Assembly: GCA_050729835.1 (NCBI GenBank)
Contig: JBOHLS010000014.1
Location: 1 to 64,000 of the forward strand
Length of the DNA: 64,000 nucleotides
Origin: REEB95 sp050729835
GTDB taxonomy: Bacteria > Pseudomonadota > Alphaproteobacteria > ATCC43930 > CGMCC-115725
Reading direction: 5' to 3'
Below are positions 7,310 to 18,010 of the stretch, piece by piece. How positions within the stretch are numbered: the first letter of the stretch is position 1; every line of letters begins with the position of its first letter. The translations under genes and the position numbers were made by a program. The notes below the pieces were generated by a model, which saw nothing but the letters and a program-made list of their open reading frames with translations, was not told the origin of the DNA and searched no databases.

Positions 7310-8197
7310 ATGAATCCGTCTTTCGCGCCGCTTGCCGACCGCGGCGTCCTCGAAGTCGCCAGCGCCGACCACGTCACCTTTTTGCAAGGCCTGGTGTCGA
7401 ACGACGTCGCCAAGGCGGCGGCCGCGCCCGTCTACGCCGCGCTGCTCACCGCGCAGGGCAAGTACCTGCACGATTTCTTCGTCGTCGCGCTCGGCGACGC
7501 GCTTTATCTCGATTGCGAGCGCGCGCGGCTCGGCGATCTGCAACGCCGGCTGTCGCTCTACAAGCTGCGATCCAAAGTGACGCTAACGGATGCGAGCGCG
7601 CGGCTCGTCGTTGCCGCGGCATGGAGCGACAACGCGCTGGCGAAACTCGATCTCGCAGCCGGTGCGGCCAAGCCGTTCGCTGACGGCCTTGCCTATGCCG
7701 ATCCGCGTCTCGCCGCGCTCGGCGCGCGATTTCTCGTTCCGGCCGGACGCGAAGGTGACATCGCGGCCGTCGGCTTCGCGCGTAGCGATGCCGCTGCCTA
7801 CGACCGCCACCGCCTGGCGCTCGGCGTGCCGGACGGCAGCCGCGACCTCGAAGTCGAGAAATCCATTCTACTCGAGAACGGCTTCGAGGAATTGAACGGC
7901 GTCGATTTCGCCAAGGGCTGCTACATGGGCCAGGAGCTGACGGCACGTACCAAGTACCGCGCGCTGATCCGCAAGCGGCTCGTGCCCGTGACGGTCGAGG
8001 GCCCATTGCCCGCACCGGGGACGTCGGTGACGCGCAACGGCGAAGAAGTCGGCGAGCTGCGCTCGGGCCGCGACGGCACGGCGCTCGCGATGCTCAAGCT
8101 CGATGCGCTCGATGGGCCGCTGTCGGCCGGCGCGGCTAAGCTCGCGGCGCATCCGCCGGATTGGATGAAATTCAACGCAAACAACGATCGTGCCTGA
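7310..8197 (+). CDS. ygfZ: Folate-binding protein YgfZ/IBA57 family
   Basis: YgfZ proteins use tetrahydrofolate in the assembly or repair of iron-sulfur clusters. The 295-residue product has the aminomethyltransferase-like fold opening (FLQGLVSNDV, ALLTAQGKYLHDF) and the diagnostic K-G-C-Y-x-G-Q-E motif as KGCYMGQELTAR. ATG 7310 follows GAGGAG at a good distance. It is transcribed away from the LPS operon. No neighbouring iron-sulfur gene is present; the next gene is an unrelated nuclease remnant. Confidence 0.92.
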   Translation: MNPSFAPLADRGVLEVASADHVTFLQGLVSNDVAKAAAAPVYAALLTAQGKYLHDFFVVALGDALYLDCERARLGDLQRRLSLYKLRSKVTLTDASARLVVAAAWSDNALAKLDLAAGAAKPFADGLAYADPRLAALGARFLVPAGREGDIAAVGFARSDAAAYDRHRLALGVPDGSRDLEVEKSILLENGFEELNGVDFAKGCYMGQELTARTKYRALIRKRLVPVTVEGPLPAPGTSVTRNGEEVGELRSGRDGTALAMLKLDALDGPLSAGAAKLAAHPPDWMKFNANNDRA

Positions 8198-8210
8198 GGG
8201 GGGAACCACC

Positions 8211-8664
8211 ATGGCAGAAAGTGCCAATCATGTGGCCGCTGGAAGTGGTGAGTTGATCGGCACATCTCATAGCGACGAGTGCGCGCTCAGGAGAAGTGTC
8301 GAAAAGTATTGCCGCGAATGGCGGAATCCTCAGTTGCTCACCTTTAAAGCCAACAAGCGTGAGGAAATCGACGGTTGGCATCACACTGAGCGTAGCAATA
8401 AGTCGGGCTGCTACGCATTTTTCAGATAAAGGCGAACTGCTCTACATCGGGAAAGCCTCTCTTAGCGCCTCAATAGGCAGTCGGTTAGCGGCACATCTGC
8501 GCAACAAGGCTTGCGAATGGATTGCGGGAGCGAAATCGGCCGTTATGATAGAGGCAGAAGAATCGTTTGATGCTCCATCGCTGGAAGAATATTTGATCCT
8601 GAAGTTGAAGCCACGATTTAACCGGCAAGGCACTCACAAAGCCCAGAGCCGGGGTACGGCGTAA
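8211..8664 (+). pseudogene. Single-domain GIY-YIG nuclease, broken by one extra T
   Basis: From ATG 8211 (ribosome site GAGGGGGGA) the frame gives an unknown N-terminal 65 residues, then GCYAF, and stops at TAA after a run of five T near 8420-8424. Removing one T restores GCYAFSDKGELLYIGKA, followed by a region with GSRLAAHL and SLEEYLILKLKPRFN. These are the GIY, YIG, Arg and metal-binding Glu elements of a GIY-YIG domain, so the rebuilt protein of about 150 residues would have all catalytic parts. The break may be a real mutation, a homopolymer read error or a slippage site. Base composition is lower in GC than in the neighbours. Its last 31 bp overlap the toxin gene on the other strand. 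Confidence 0.7.
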
Positions 8665-9014
8665 CCGGTGATTCGCTCGTCGGCCGTGATCAACGTGAGC
8701 GATCCTATCTGCGCCTGCGCTACGAGCATACGATCGAAAGGGTCCTGGTGGAGCGGTGGCAGTGCCGCCGCCCGCTCGGCGTGAACGGGAAGAATCGGCA
8801 ACACCAGAAATCCGTTGCGCCCGATGGCTTCCGCCGGAGAGCCCGCAAAGGACAGCCGCCGAGCCTTCTGCTTGATGGCAATCTCCCAAACCGACGCGGC
8901 GCTCACGAAAACGTTGTTGTCCGGATCGGCAATTGCCACCGCGGCTTCGCGTCCGAGGTCGCGCGCCGCCGCGTCCCACCATAGGAAGACGTGCGTATCG
9001 AGAAGGCAGTCCAC
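8634..9014 (-). CDS. PIN-domain toxin (VapC-like ribonuclease)
   Basis: The 126-residue protein opens MDCLLDTHVFLWW, typical of PIN toxins paired with Phd-type antitoxins. The acidic set Asp6, Glu44 (SVWEIAIK), Asp94 (DPFDRML) and Asp112 (LITADERI) would hold Mg or Mn for RNA cleavage. It starts at GTG 9014, immediately after the antitoxin stop (TGA-GTG), so it is translationally coupled. The 3' end overlaps the GIY-YIG reading frame tail to tail by 31 bp. The RNA target is unknown. Confidence 0.9.
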   Translation of the reverse strand: MDCLLDTHVFLWWDAAARDLGREAAVAIADPDNNVFVSAASVWEIAIKQKARRLSFAGSPAEAIGRNGFLVLPILPVHAERAAALPPLHQDPFDRMLVAQAQIGSLTLITADERITGYAVPRLWAL

Positions 9015-9257
9015 TCAACCGCGGCCTTCGAACGCCGCTCGAATAGCGGCGGATAGCGGCGCGTCGAAATTTTTTGTGATACGCTTCAGACCGAGCGCGT
9101 GGGCTGGACGGCGCGGCTTGTCGCGACGCGGCGCCGGCACCAGCTTCGCCATCGGCACGCCGTTCTTGGTAATGACAATCTCTTCGCCCGCGGCGGCGCG
9201 ATCGACGAGCTTGGACAGACCTGTCTTGGCATTGTATAGGCTCACGAAACCAGCCAT
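9015..9257 (-). CDS. Phd/YefM-family antitoxin
   Basis: The 80-residue product starts MAGFVSLYNAKTGLSKLVDR and continues with GEEIVITKNGVPMAKLVP. This is the Phd/YefM beta-hairpin DNA-binding fold, with Ala/Leu-rich and charged C-terminal segments that would wrap the toxin. The ribosome site AAGGAG lies at 9270-9265. The open frame extends further upstream but crosses the promoter and operator, so ATG 9257 is preferred. It should neutralise the PIN toxin and repress its own operon at the palindrome upstream. Confidence 0.9.
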   Translation of the reverse strand: MAGFVSLYNAKTGLSKLVDRAAAGEEIVITKNGVPMAKLVPAPRRDKPRRPAHALGLKRITKNFDAPLSAAIRAAFEGRG

Positions 9258-9269
9258 CGGCAATCTCCT

Positions 9270-9318
9270 TGACCAGCCTGACCAATATAGGTCTGCTTGA
9301 GTCAATTGGTCAATCTGG

Positions 9319-9321
<3 letters not shown>
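9270..9321 (-). promoter_or_regulatory. Promoter and palindromic operator of the toxin-antitoxin operon
   Basis: TGACCAGATTGACCAAT (reverse strand, 9321-9305) and ATTGGTCAGGCTGGTCA (9286-9270) are inverted copies with two mismatches, centred near 9295. A TTGACC -35 at 9313-9308 and TATATT -10 at 9289-9284 have an 18-base spacer and lie inside the palindrome, so a bound antitoxin would block RNA polymerase. The stop codon of ppdK (9321-9319) lies within the outer half-site. Confidence 0.75.
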
Positions 9322-12006
<2,685 letters not shown>

Positions 12007-12010
12007 CGCT

Positions 12011-14059
12011 CTATCCCTCGATCTGCGAGAAATCCGCCACGCGGTTGAGCGCGTCGCGGATTTGCGAAAGCAACCGTAAGCGATTCTCGCGCAATTCCTG
12101 GTCGTCGGTATTGACCGTGACTTTGTCAAAAAATTGGTCGACCGGCGCGCGCAAGACAGCGAGCGAGCGCATCGCCGCGGCGAAATCCTCGGCTTCGAGC
12201 GCAGCGGCGGCGCTCAGCGCCGCGCGCTCCAGCGCCTTGTCGAGCGTGCGCTCCTCGGCGGCCTGGAGCAGATCGGGCCGCGGCACGCCGGAATAGCTGC
12301 GTCCGTCCTTCTTTTCCTCGATGCGCAGGATGTTGGCGGCGCGGCGATGGGCCACCAGGAGATTGGCGCCGTCGGTGCTCTTGACGAAATCCTGGAGCGC
12401 TTCGACCCGCGCCAAAAGGTGCACCAGATCGTCCTCGTTGCCGAGCGCAAACACCGCCGCGATCAGATCGTGGCGCACGCCCTTTTCGCGCAGGTGGACC
12501 TTGAGGCGATCGGCGAAGAAGTCGAGCAACTCTTTGCCCGGATCCTTGCCCGTCGGCGCCGCCGCCTTGAAGGTCGACAGCAACGGCAGCCGCAGCTTGT
12601 TTTCGAGGATCAGACGGATGACGCCGAGCGCGGCGCGGCGCAATGCGAAGGGGTCGCCGGAGCCGGTCGGCTTCTCGCCAACGGCGAAGAAGCTCGCCAG
12701 CGTATCGAGCTTGTCGGCGAGCGCCAGCGCCACAGAAACCGGCGCGGTTGGGCATTTGTCGCTCGGACCTTGCGGCGCGTAATGCTCGGCGATCGCGTCG
12801 GCAATTTCGGCGGGCTCGTCGTCATGCAGCGCGTAATAGCGGCCCATGACGCCTTGCAGTTCGGGAAACTCGCCGACCATGCCCGAGGACAGATCGGCCT
12901 TGGCGAGCTCGGCGGCGCGCCGCACCTTCGCAAGCTCCGCGCCTGGCACGCGCGGCACGACGACTTCGGCAAGCTTGGCCACGCGCGTCACCTTGTCGAG
13001 CGTCGTGCCGAGCTTGGCGTGGAACGCGCGCTCCTTCAGCTTGTCGACGCGCGACGTGAGCCTGACCTTGCGATCCTGGTCCCAGAAGAATCGCGCATCG
13101 GCGAGCCGCGCCTTCAGGACGCGCTCGTTGCCGGCGACGATCGCCTTGCCGCCGTCGACAGCATCCATGTTCGCGACCAGCAGGAAGCGCGGCGCGAGCC
13201 GGCCGGACTTGTCGAGCGCGGCGAAATATTTCTGATGCGTGCGCATCGCCGTGGTCAGCACCTCGGGCGGCAGATCCATAAAACCCGGATCGATGCTGCC
13301 CATGAGAACCACCGGCCATTCGACCAGGCCTGTGACTTCTTCGAGCAGGGCCTCGTCGGACCGGACCGTCAGCCCCGCTTTTGTCGCAGCCTTGGCGAGG
13401 CCGGCGTCGATCAAGGCGCGCCGCTCCCGGGCGTCGAGCACGACCTTGGCGCGCGCCAGCTTGGCGCGATAATCCTTGAGATCGCGCACCGCGAACGCGC
13501 CCGGCGACAGAAACCGGTGGCCCGCGGTTTTGTTCCCGACCGGCACCGAGCCGAGCGGCAATTTCAAAACCTTGCCGTCGAACAGGCACAGCGCACCGCT
13601 CAGCGGCCGCACCCAGCGGAACGGCCCGTCGGGAAAGCGCATGGATTTGGGCCAGGGCAGGTCGCGGAGAATTTCGAGGAGAAGCGTCGGCAGGATGTCG
13701 GCGGTGGCGCGGCCGGGCCGCTTGATGACCGCGAACCAGAACTCGCCCTTGTCGGTCGTCCGCTTCTTGCATTGGTCGAGCAACGTCAGGCCGGCTGATT
13801 TGAGGAACCCCTGCACCGCCTGATCGGGCGCACCGACGCGCGGTCCGCGGCGCTCTTCGACCGAGCCAGACTGCATCTTCGGCAGGCCCGCCACCGCCAG
13901 CGTCAGCCGCCGCGGCGTGACGAATGTCTCGACGCCCGTGGTCGCGAGGTTCAGCTCCTTGAGCTCGACCTCGACCAGGCTCCTCAACTCGCGCGCGGCG
14001 AGCCCCTGCATGCGCGCGGGGATTTCCTCGGTCAGCAGCTCGAGCAGCAGATCGGGCAT
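12011..14059 (-). CDS. glyS: Glycyl-tRNA synthetase beta subunit
   Basis: This is the 682-residue beta chain of the alpha2-beta2 glycyl-tRNA synthetase. It starts MPDLLLELLTEEIPARMQ, the usual start of GlyS, and contains a central HD-like core (MRTHQKYFAALD, FFWDQDRKV) and a C-terminal anticodon-binding-like domain ending in the NRLRLLSQIRDALNRVADFS pattern. ATG 14059 overlaps the glyQ stop (TGATG), giving translational coupling and matched subunit supply. Confidence 0.96.
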   Translation of the reverse strand: MPDLLLELLTEEIPARMQGLAARELRSLVEVELKELNLATTGVETFVTPRRLTLAVAGLPKMQSGSVEERRGPRVGAPDQAVQGFLKSAGLTLLDQCKKRTTDKGEFWFAVIKRPGRATADILPTLLLEILRDLPWPKSMRFPDGPFRWVRPLSGALCLFDGKVLKLPLGSVPVGNKTAGHRFLSPGAFAVRDLKDYRAKLARAKVVLDARERRALIDAGLAKAATKAGLTVRSDEALLEEVTGLVEWPVVLMGSIDPGFMDLPPEVLTTAMRTHQKYFAALDKSGRLAPRFLLVANMDAVDGGKAIVAGNERVLKARLADARFFWDQDRKVRLTSRVDKLKERAFHAKLGTTLDKVTRVAKLAEVVVPRVPGAELAKVRRAAELAKADLSSGMVGEFPELQGVMGRYYALHDDEPAEIADAIAEHYAPQGPSDKCPTAPVSVALALADKLDTLASFFAVGEKPTGSGDPFALRRAALGVIRLILENKLRLPLLSTFKAAAPTGKDPGKELLDFFADRLKVHLREKGVRHDLIAAVFALGNEDDLVHLLARVEALQDFVKSTDGANLLVAHRRAANILRIEEKKDGRSYSGVPRPDLLQAAEERTLDKALERAALSAAAALEAEDFAAAMRSLAVLRAPVDQFFDKVTVNTDDQELRENRLRLLSQIRDALNRVADFSQIEG

Positions 14060-14934
14060 CAGCCGGCCTCGCCCGCGAGCCAGGTTTCGCAGCACGCCTT
14101 CGCCAGCGCGCGCACCCGGCCGATATAGGATGCCCGCTCGGTCACCGAAATCGCGCCGCGTGCATCGAGCAGATTGAAGCAGTGGCTCGCCTTGATGCAC
14201 TGGTCGTAAGCCGGCAGCGGCAGCTTGCGGCCGAGCAGCGCGCCGCATTCCTTCTCGGCGTCGGCGAAATGCCGGAAGAGCAGTGCGGTGTCGGCCACTT
14301 CGAAATTATAGGCGGAGTATTCGCGCTCGGCGCGCTTGAAGACATCGCCGTATTTGACGCCGGCGCCGTTGAAGTCGAGATCGTAGACGTTCTCGACGCC
14401 CTGCACGTACATGGCGAGGCGCTCGAGGCCGTAAGTGATCTCGGTCGAGACCGGATCGCATTCGATGCCGCCGACCTGCTGGAAATATGTGAACTGCGTC
14501 ACCTCCATGCCGTCGAGCCAGACCTCCCAGCCGAGCCCCCAGGCGCCGAGCGTCGGGCTTTCCCAATCGTCCTCGACGAAACGGATGTCGTGGCGCCTGG
14601 CGTCGATGCCGAGCGCGGCGAGACTCTTGAGATAAAGGTCCTGGCTGTCGGCCGGCGCCGGCTTGAGGATCACCTGATATTGGTAATAGTGCTGGAGCCG
14701 GTTCGGGTTCTCGCCGTAGCGACCGTCGCTCGGCCGCCGCGACGGCTGGACATAGGCCGCGTGCCACGGCTTCGGCCCGAGCGCGCGCAGCGTCGTCGCC
14801 GGATGGAACGTGCCGGCGCCCATTTCAATATCGTACGGTTGTAAAATCACGCAGCCCTGCTTCGCCCAATAATCCTGCAGGCGCAGGATCAGCGCCTGGA
14901 AGCTCGGAGCCTTGGCCGCGCGCGCCGCCATCAT
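14059..14934 (-). CDS. glyQ: Glycyl-tRNA synthetase alpha subunit
   Basis: The 291-residue catalytic subunit has class II synthetase motifs: FQALILRLQDYWAKQGC, QPYDIEMGAGTFHPATTLRA, VQPSRRPSDGRYGENPNR and the family string GWEVWLDGMEVTQFTYFQQ. It charges tRNA-Gly together with GlyS. ATG 14934 is chosen over upstream open frame because it lies four bases past the stop of the preceding small gene and gives the standard N terminus; a second ATG follows directly at 14931. Confidence 0.96.
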   Translation of the reverse strand: MMAARAAKAPSFQALILRLQDYWAKQGCVILQPYDIEMGAGTFHPATTLRALGPKPWHAAYVQPSRRPSDGRYGENPNRLQHYYQYQVILKPAPADSQDLYLKSLAALGIDARRHDIRFVEDDWESPTLGAWGLGWEVWLDGMEVTQFTYFQQVGGIECDPVSTEITYGLERLAMYVQGVENVYDLDFNGAGVKYGDVFKRAEREYSAYNFEVADTALLFRHFADAEKECGALLGRKLPLPAYDQCIKASHCFNLLDARGAISVTERASYIGRVRALAKACCETWLAGEAG

Positions 14935-14938
14935 CGCC

Positions 14939-15196
14939 TCAGCGCGGCCACGGACAGTCGCCGCGGCCGCAGGCGCGCGCAGCGTGCGCCGGCACATAGA
15001 TGCCGCAGGCCGAGCATTTCACCAAATCCTCGGTCGGACGGTTTTGCGCCGGCGGCGCGCCGGTGCGGCGGCGCTCAATCTCTTCCTTGAGCGCGCGCCG
15101 GACGGCATCGACCCGCCGGGCGTATTTCCAGCCGTACCAGACGACGGCCAGGATGATGGCAAGCAGCGCCAGCTTGCCGAGGCTTAAATCGGGCAT
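14939..15196 (-). CDS. Small membrane protein with C-terminal zinc-ribbon-like cysteines (PP0621-like)
   Basis: The 85-residue protein has one N-terminal membrane helix (about residues 8-25, LALLAIILAVVWYGW), a charged linker and a C-terminal KCSACGIYVPAHAARACGRG-DCPW segment with four Cys that could bind zinc. It is the first gene of the glyQ-glyS-ppdK operon, with a four-base gap to glyQ. Similar short proteins occur in many proteobacteria without a known role. ATG 15196 is the first codon giving the helix directly. Confidence 0.72.
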   Translation of the reverse strand: MPDLSLGKLALLAIILAVVWYGWKYARRVDAVRRALKEEIERRRTGAPPAQNRPTEDLVKCSACGIYVPAHAARACGRGDCPWPR

Positions 15197-15284
15197 GGCG
15201 ATGGTGTAGGGGAGCGGCCATGAGGGGTCAACATGCGCCGGGGGCGGCGCTTGGCCCGAGTCGCCCGCCGGGCGATACTGCGCC

Positions 15285-16130
15285 ATGCCCGATCAGGCCG
15301 CCGCGCCGCGCTTCGAGATATCCGTCGAGGATGTCGAATACCAGCGTGCCAGCGGCCAGACGCTGCTGGCGCGACTCTACCGGCCGCGTGGACCCGGCCC
15401 CTTCCCGGTCCTGGTCGAAGTCCACGGCGGCGCCTGGGTCAACGGCACCCGGCTCAACAACACGGTCATCGACGAGGCGCTGGCGCGCGCCGGCATCGTC
15501 GTGGCGGCGCTCGATTTCCGCATGCCGCCGGCGCATCGCTATCCGGCGGCGGTGGCCGACGTGCATCGCGGTCTGCGCTGGCTCAAGGCCAACGCCGCGA
15601 AATTCGGCAGTGCGCCGGAGCGGGTCGGCGGGCTCGGCACGTCGAGCGGCGCGCAGATCCTGTTCTGCGCCATGCTCAAGCCGAACGATCCGCGCTACGC
15701 CGCGCTGCCCGGCGACGACCCATTCGACGCCCGGCCGGCCTTCGTCGTCTCGTGCTGGGGCGTGCTCGACCCGACGGCGCGCTATCGCATGGCGCAGGCG
15801 AAGAAGATCCAGCGCTTCCTCGACGCGCACCTGGCGTTCTTCGGCGACGAAGCGACGATGGACGACGGCAATCCGCAGCGCGTCGTCGCCGCAGGCAGCG
15901 CGCGCAATCTGCCGCCGGCGCTGCTCATTCAGGGCACGGCCGACGACAATCTCGATCCCGCGATCGCCGACCGTTTCGCCGAGAGCTATCGCCAAGCCGG
16001 CGGCGAAGTCGAGCTCGCAAACTTCCCCGGCGAGCCGCACATGTTCATCACCCAGGCGCCGACATCGCCGAATTCGCTCGCCGCGCTCGGCCGCATCGTC
16101 GATTTCGTCCGCTGCCGCGGCGGGCTATAA
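15285..16130 (+). CDS. Alpha/beta hydrolase, hormone-sensitive-lipase-like esterase
   Basis: The 281-residue protein has the HSL-type oxyanion motif HGGAW, a nucleophile elbow GTSSGAQ, a late acid in GTADDNLDP and a catalytic His in GEPHMF. These give a complete Ser-Asp-His triad for carboxyl-ester hydrolysis, cytoplasmic since no signal peptide is seen. It is followed 28 bp downstream by a VOC protein on the same strand, and the two may be co-transcribed. The substrate is not predictable. Confidence 0.85.
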   Translation: MPDQAAAPRFEISVEDVEYQRASGQTLLARLYRPRGPGPFPVLVEVHGGAWVNGTRLNNTVIDEALARAGIVVAALDFRMPPAHRYPAAVADVHRGLRWLKANAAKFGSAPERVGGLGTSSGAQILFCAMLKPNDPRYAALPGDDPFDARPAFVVSCWGVLDPTARYRMAQAKKIQRFLDAHLAFFGDEATMDDGNPQRVVAAGSARNLPPALLIQGTADDNLDPAIADRFAESYRQAGGEVELANFPGEPHMFITQAPTSPNSLAALGRIVDFVRCRGGL

Positions 16131-16157
16131 TCGCGCGAACCGGGCCACGGAGAAACC

Positions 16158-16628
16158 ATGCCGCAGATCCGCCACATCGCGCTCGCCACCAACGATCCGG
16201 AAAAGACCGCCGCGTTCTACAAGCAGGCCTTCGGCTTCCGCGAAGTCGCGCGCACCAAGCCGAGCGACGATCCGAAGCAAGTCGCGCACGGCGTGTACCT
16301 CAGCGACGGCACGCTCAACCTGGCGATCCTCAAGTTCAAGAACGTCGACCAGCTTGGCCGCGGGTTCGACTATGTTGGGCTGCACCATTTCGGCATCCAG
16401 GTCGCCGATAACCTCGAGGATTGGATCAAGAAGCTCGAGACGCTCGGCGCCGAATGCTTCATGCGCCGGCCCGAGAGCCTCAAGGACGTATTCTTCGAGA
16501 CCAAGTTCCGCGGACCGGACGGCGTGGTGTTCGACGTCTCGGAGCACCCCTGGGGCGGCACCGAGCCGATCAAGGACCAGGCCGCCGCGCCGGCGCGGCC
16601 GACAGCAGTCAAGGTGCCGGCGGCGTAA
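16158..16628 (+). CDS. VOC-family (glyoxalase/dioxygenase fold) protein
   Basis: The 156-residue single-chain VOC protein opens MPQIRHIALATNDPEKTAAF, with a metal-type His in the first strand, continues with YVGLHHFGIQVAD for the second module, and ends with FRGPDGVVFDVSEHPWGG, whose Glu is a possible metal ligand. A Pro/Ala-rich tail of about 20 residues follows. Family members include lactoylglutathione lyases and isomerases, so the reaction is open. It follows the esterase gene on the same strand, with ATG 16158 preceded by GGAG. Confidence 0.8.
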   Translation: MPQIRHIALATNDPEKTAAFYKQAFGFREVARTKPSDDPKQVAHGVYLSDGTLNLAILKFKNVDQLGRGFDYVGLHHFGIQVADNLEDWIKKLETLGAECFMRRPESLKDVFFETKFRGPDGVVFDVSEHPWGGTEPIKDQAAAPARPTAVKVPAA

Positions 16629-16660
16629 GGCACCGATCGCGACGGCCGCAACCACCGATA

Positions 16661-16855
16661 ATGAACCGACAAGCCGTGAGCCGCGTCGCGGCGGCCATCT
16701 GCCTCATCGCGTTGTTGGCCTATGTCTGCTTCCTGGAAACCGGCGACGCCTTGACGCCGCTGGTCGGGTGCATCGCCCTTTCGGCTGTCCTCGTCGGCTA
16801 CGTGATCCGGAATTACCTACTCTGGGTGGGGTCAGAGTGGAATTTCTACCCCTGA
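16661..16855 (+). CDS. Small two-helix membrane protein whose C terminus comes from a transposon end
   Basis: The 64-residue ORF has two hydrophobic helices (about residues 8-26 and 31-50). The codons from 16827, encoding roughly the last nine residues VGSEWNFYP, lie inside the left terminal repeat of the RAYT remnant. The original 3' end was therefore probably replaced by the insertion. No clear ribosome site precedes ATG 16661. No family is recognised. Confidence 0.4.
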   Translation: MNRQAVSRVAAAICLIALLAYVCFLETGDALTPLVGCIALSAVLVGYVIRNYLLWVGSEWNFYP

Positions 16856-17202
16856 GGTACTCTCAATGATCTCGCCCGCAGTAGCCGCTATCCGTGGTCG
16901 AGTTGGCGCGCGCATGACCTTGGCGCCCACGATGCGCTGGCGAGCGATCACGCGCTCTATCGGGCGCTGGGACGGACGCCCGCCGAGCGTCAGCAAGCGT
17001 ATCGCGCGTTGTTCCGACAGCCGCTCGATGCCGCGTTCGTCGACGACCTGCGCGCCGCCACCAACGGCGGCTGGGCGCTCGGCAGCGAGCGGTTCAAACG
17101 CGAGATCGCGGCGGCGACGGGCCGGCGGGTCGCGCCGCTGCCGAAAAGACGACTGCCGCGCGAGCGCGCCGACAAGCGGCAGTTAAATCTACTCTGACCC
17201 CA
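16827..17202 (+). mobile_element. 376-bp remnant of a RAYT (REP-associated tyrosine transposase) element
   Basis: The left end TGGGGTCAGAGTGGAATTT (from 16827) and the right end, reading TGGGGTCAGAGTAGATTT on the reverse strand (17202-17185), are inverted repeats with one mismatch over 18 bases. Between them lies only the C-terminal third of a RAYT gene. The TGGGGTCAGAGT ends are typical of this element family as I know it. The catalytic HUH half has been lost, so the element cannot move on its own. Confidence 0.72.
16869..17197 (+). pseudogene. RAYT transposase, C-terminal fragment
   Basis: One frame, ending at TGA 17195-17197, reads RYPWSSWRAHDLG, then DHALYRALGRTPAERQQAY, and ends with GGWALGSERFKREIA and a basic tail DKRQLNLL. 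This is the conserved C-terminal end of Y1-type REP-associated transposases. No HUH motif or catalytic Tyr region remains and there is no start codon at the 5' end of the homologous part. The stop overlaps the right inverted repeat, the usual arrangement for these elements. Confidence 0.75.
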
Positions 17203-17220
17203 ATTGGAGGCCCTCACCTG

Positions 17221-17251
17221 GATTACTTCGCTTCGCTCGCAATGACGATTA
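17221..17251. repeat. Short intergenic palindrome (ATTACTTCGCTTCGCTCGCAATGA type)
   Basis: This is a small hairpin-forming repeat, related to the copy at 1498-1531, lying between the RAYT remnant and the end of the methyltransferase gene. It overlaps the last codon of that gene. It is of a common dispersed alphaproteobacterial type. Confidence 0.5.
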
Positions 17252-18010
17252 CATGAACGACAGCGCCTTCGCGTCGCGCAGCACGGTGTCGGCCGCGGCG
17301 GTGAAGCGGCCGTCGGCTTCGTGCAGGATCAATCCGGGCAGCAGCCGCGTCGGCGTCGCCACGTCCTTGCGAGCGTGCACGATGACGCGCTTCGCCGCCT
17401 TGCCGGCGCCCGGCCAGAGCGGCAACACGACGATGCCGCCGGCGCGACCGGCGAATTGCGCCAGGAGATGCTCGATCCGGTCGGCGCGATGGATGAAGGT
17501 GATGCTGCCGCGCGGCCGCGCCATGACGAAGGCGAAGCGCACCCAAGCGGCGAGATCGGCGTCGCCTTCGACCGTCGCCGTCGTTTTGCCCGGCAACGGC
17601 GACGGGCTGACGGTTTCGGCCTCCATGTAAGGCGGATTGGCCATGACATGCGCGAAGTGTCCGGGCTCGAGCCGCGGCGGCGGATGGTTGATGTCGCCAG
17701 CCATTATCGCGACACGATCGGCGACGCCGTTGCGCGCGGCGTTCTCGGTGGCGAGCCGCACCAAATCGCGCTGTGCTTCGATACCGGTGATACGAGAGCC
17801 CGGCACGCGCGCCGCCAGGCACAGCGCCGCCGCGCCGACGCCGCAGCCGATGTCGAGAACGGCTTCGCCCGCCGCGGCCGGCACCGCCGCCGCCAGCAGC
17901 ACCGGATCGATGGCGACGCGGTAGCCCGCCGTCGGCTGCAACAGCTTCACCCGCCCGCCGAGCAGGGCGTCGTCGCTGACCGGTAGCTTCGCGGCCGCCG
18001 GCGGCGTCAC
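17249..18010 (-). CDS. N6-adenine methyltransferase, TrmN6/YfiC-like
   Basis: The 253-residue Rossmann methyltransferase has motif I as VLDIGCGVGAAALCLAARV and catalytic motif IV as ANPPYMEA. N-P-P-Y is characteristic of N6-adenine methyltransferases such as TrmN6, which modifies A37 of tRNA-Val. The N terminus GGRVKLLQPTAGYRVAIDPV also matches that group. GTG 18010 overlaps the stop of the DUF2007 gene (GTGA), which supports this start. A different methyl acceptor is possible. Confidence 0.85.
   Translation of the reverse strand: MTPPAAAKLPVSDDALLGGRVKLLQPTAGYRVAIDPVLLAAAVPAAAGEAVLDIGCGVGAAALCLAARVPGSRITGIEAQRDLVRLATENAARNGVADRVAIMAGDINHPPPRLEPGHFAHVMANPPYMEAETVSPSPLPGKTTATVEGDADLAAWVRFAFVMARPRGSITFIHRADRIEHLLAQFAGRAGGIVVLPLWPGAGKAAKRVIVHARKDVATPTRLLPGLILHEADGRFTAAADTVLRDAKALSFM

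Noticed and set aside
17249..18010. NPPY methyltransferase as a restriction-modification enzyme
   Set aside because: Small size, TrmN6-like N terminus and DUF2007 partner fit RNA methylation; no restriction or specificity gene nearby.
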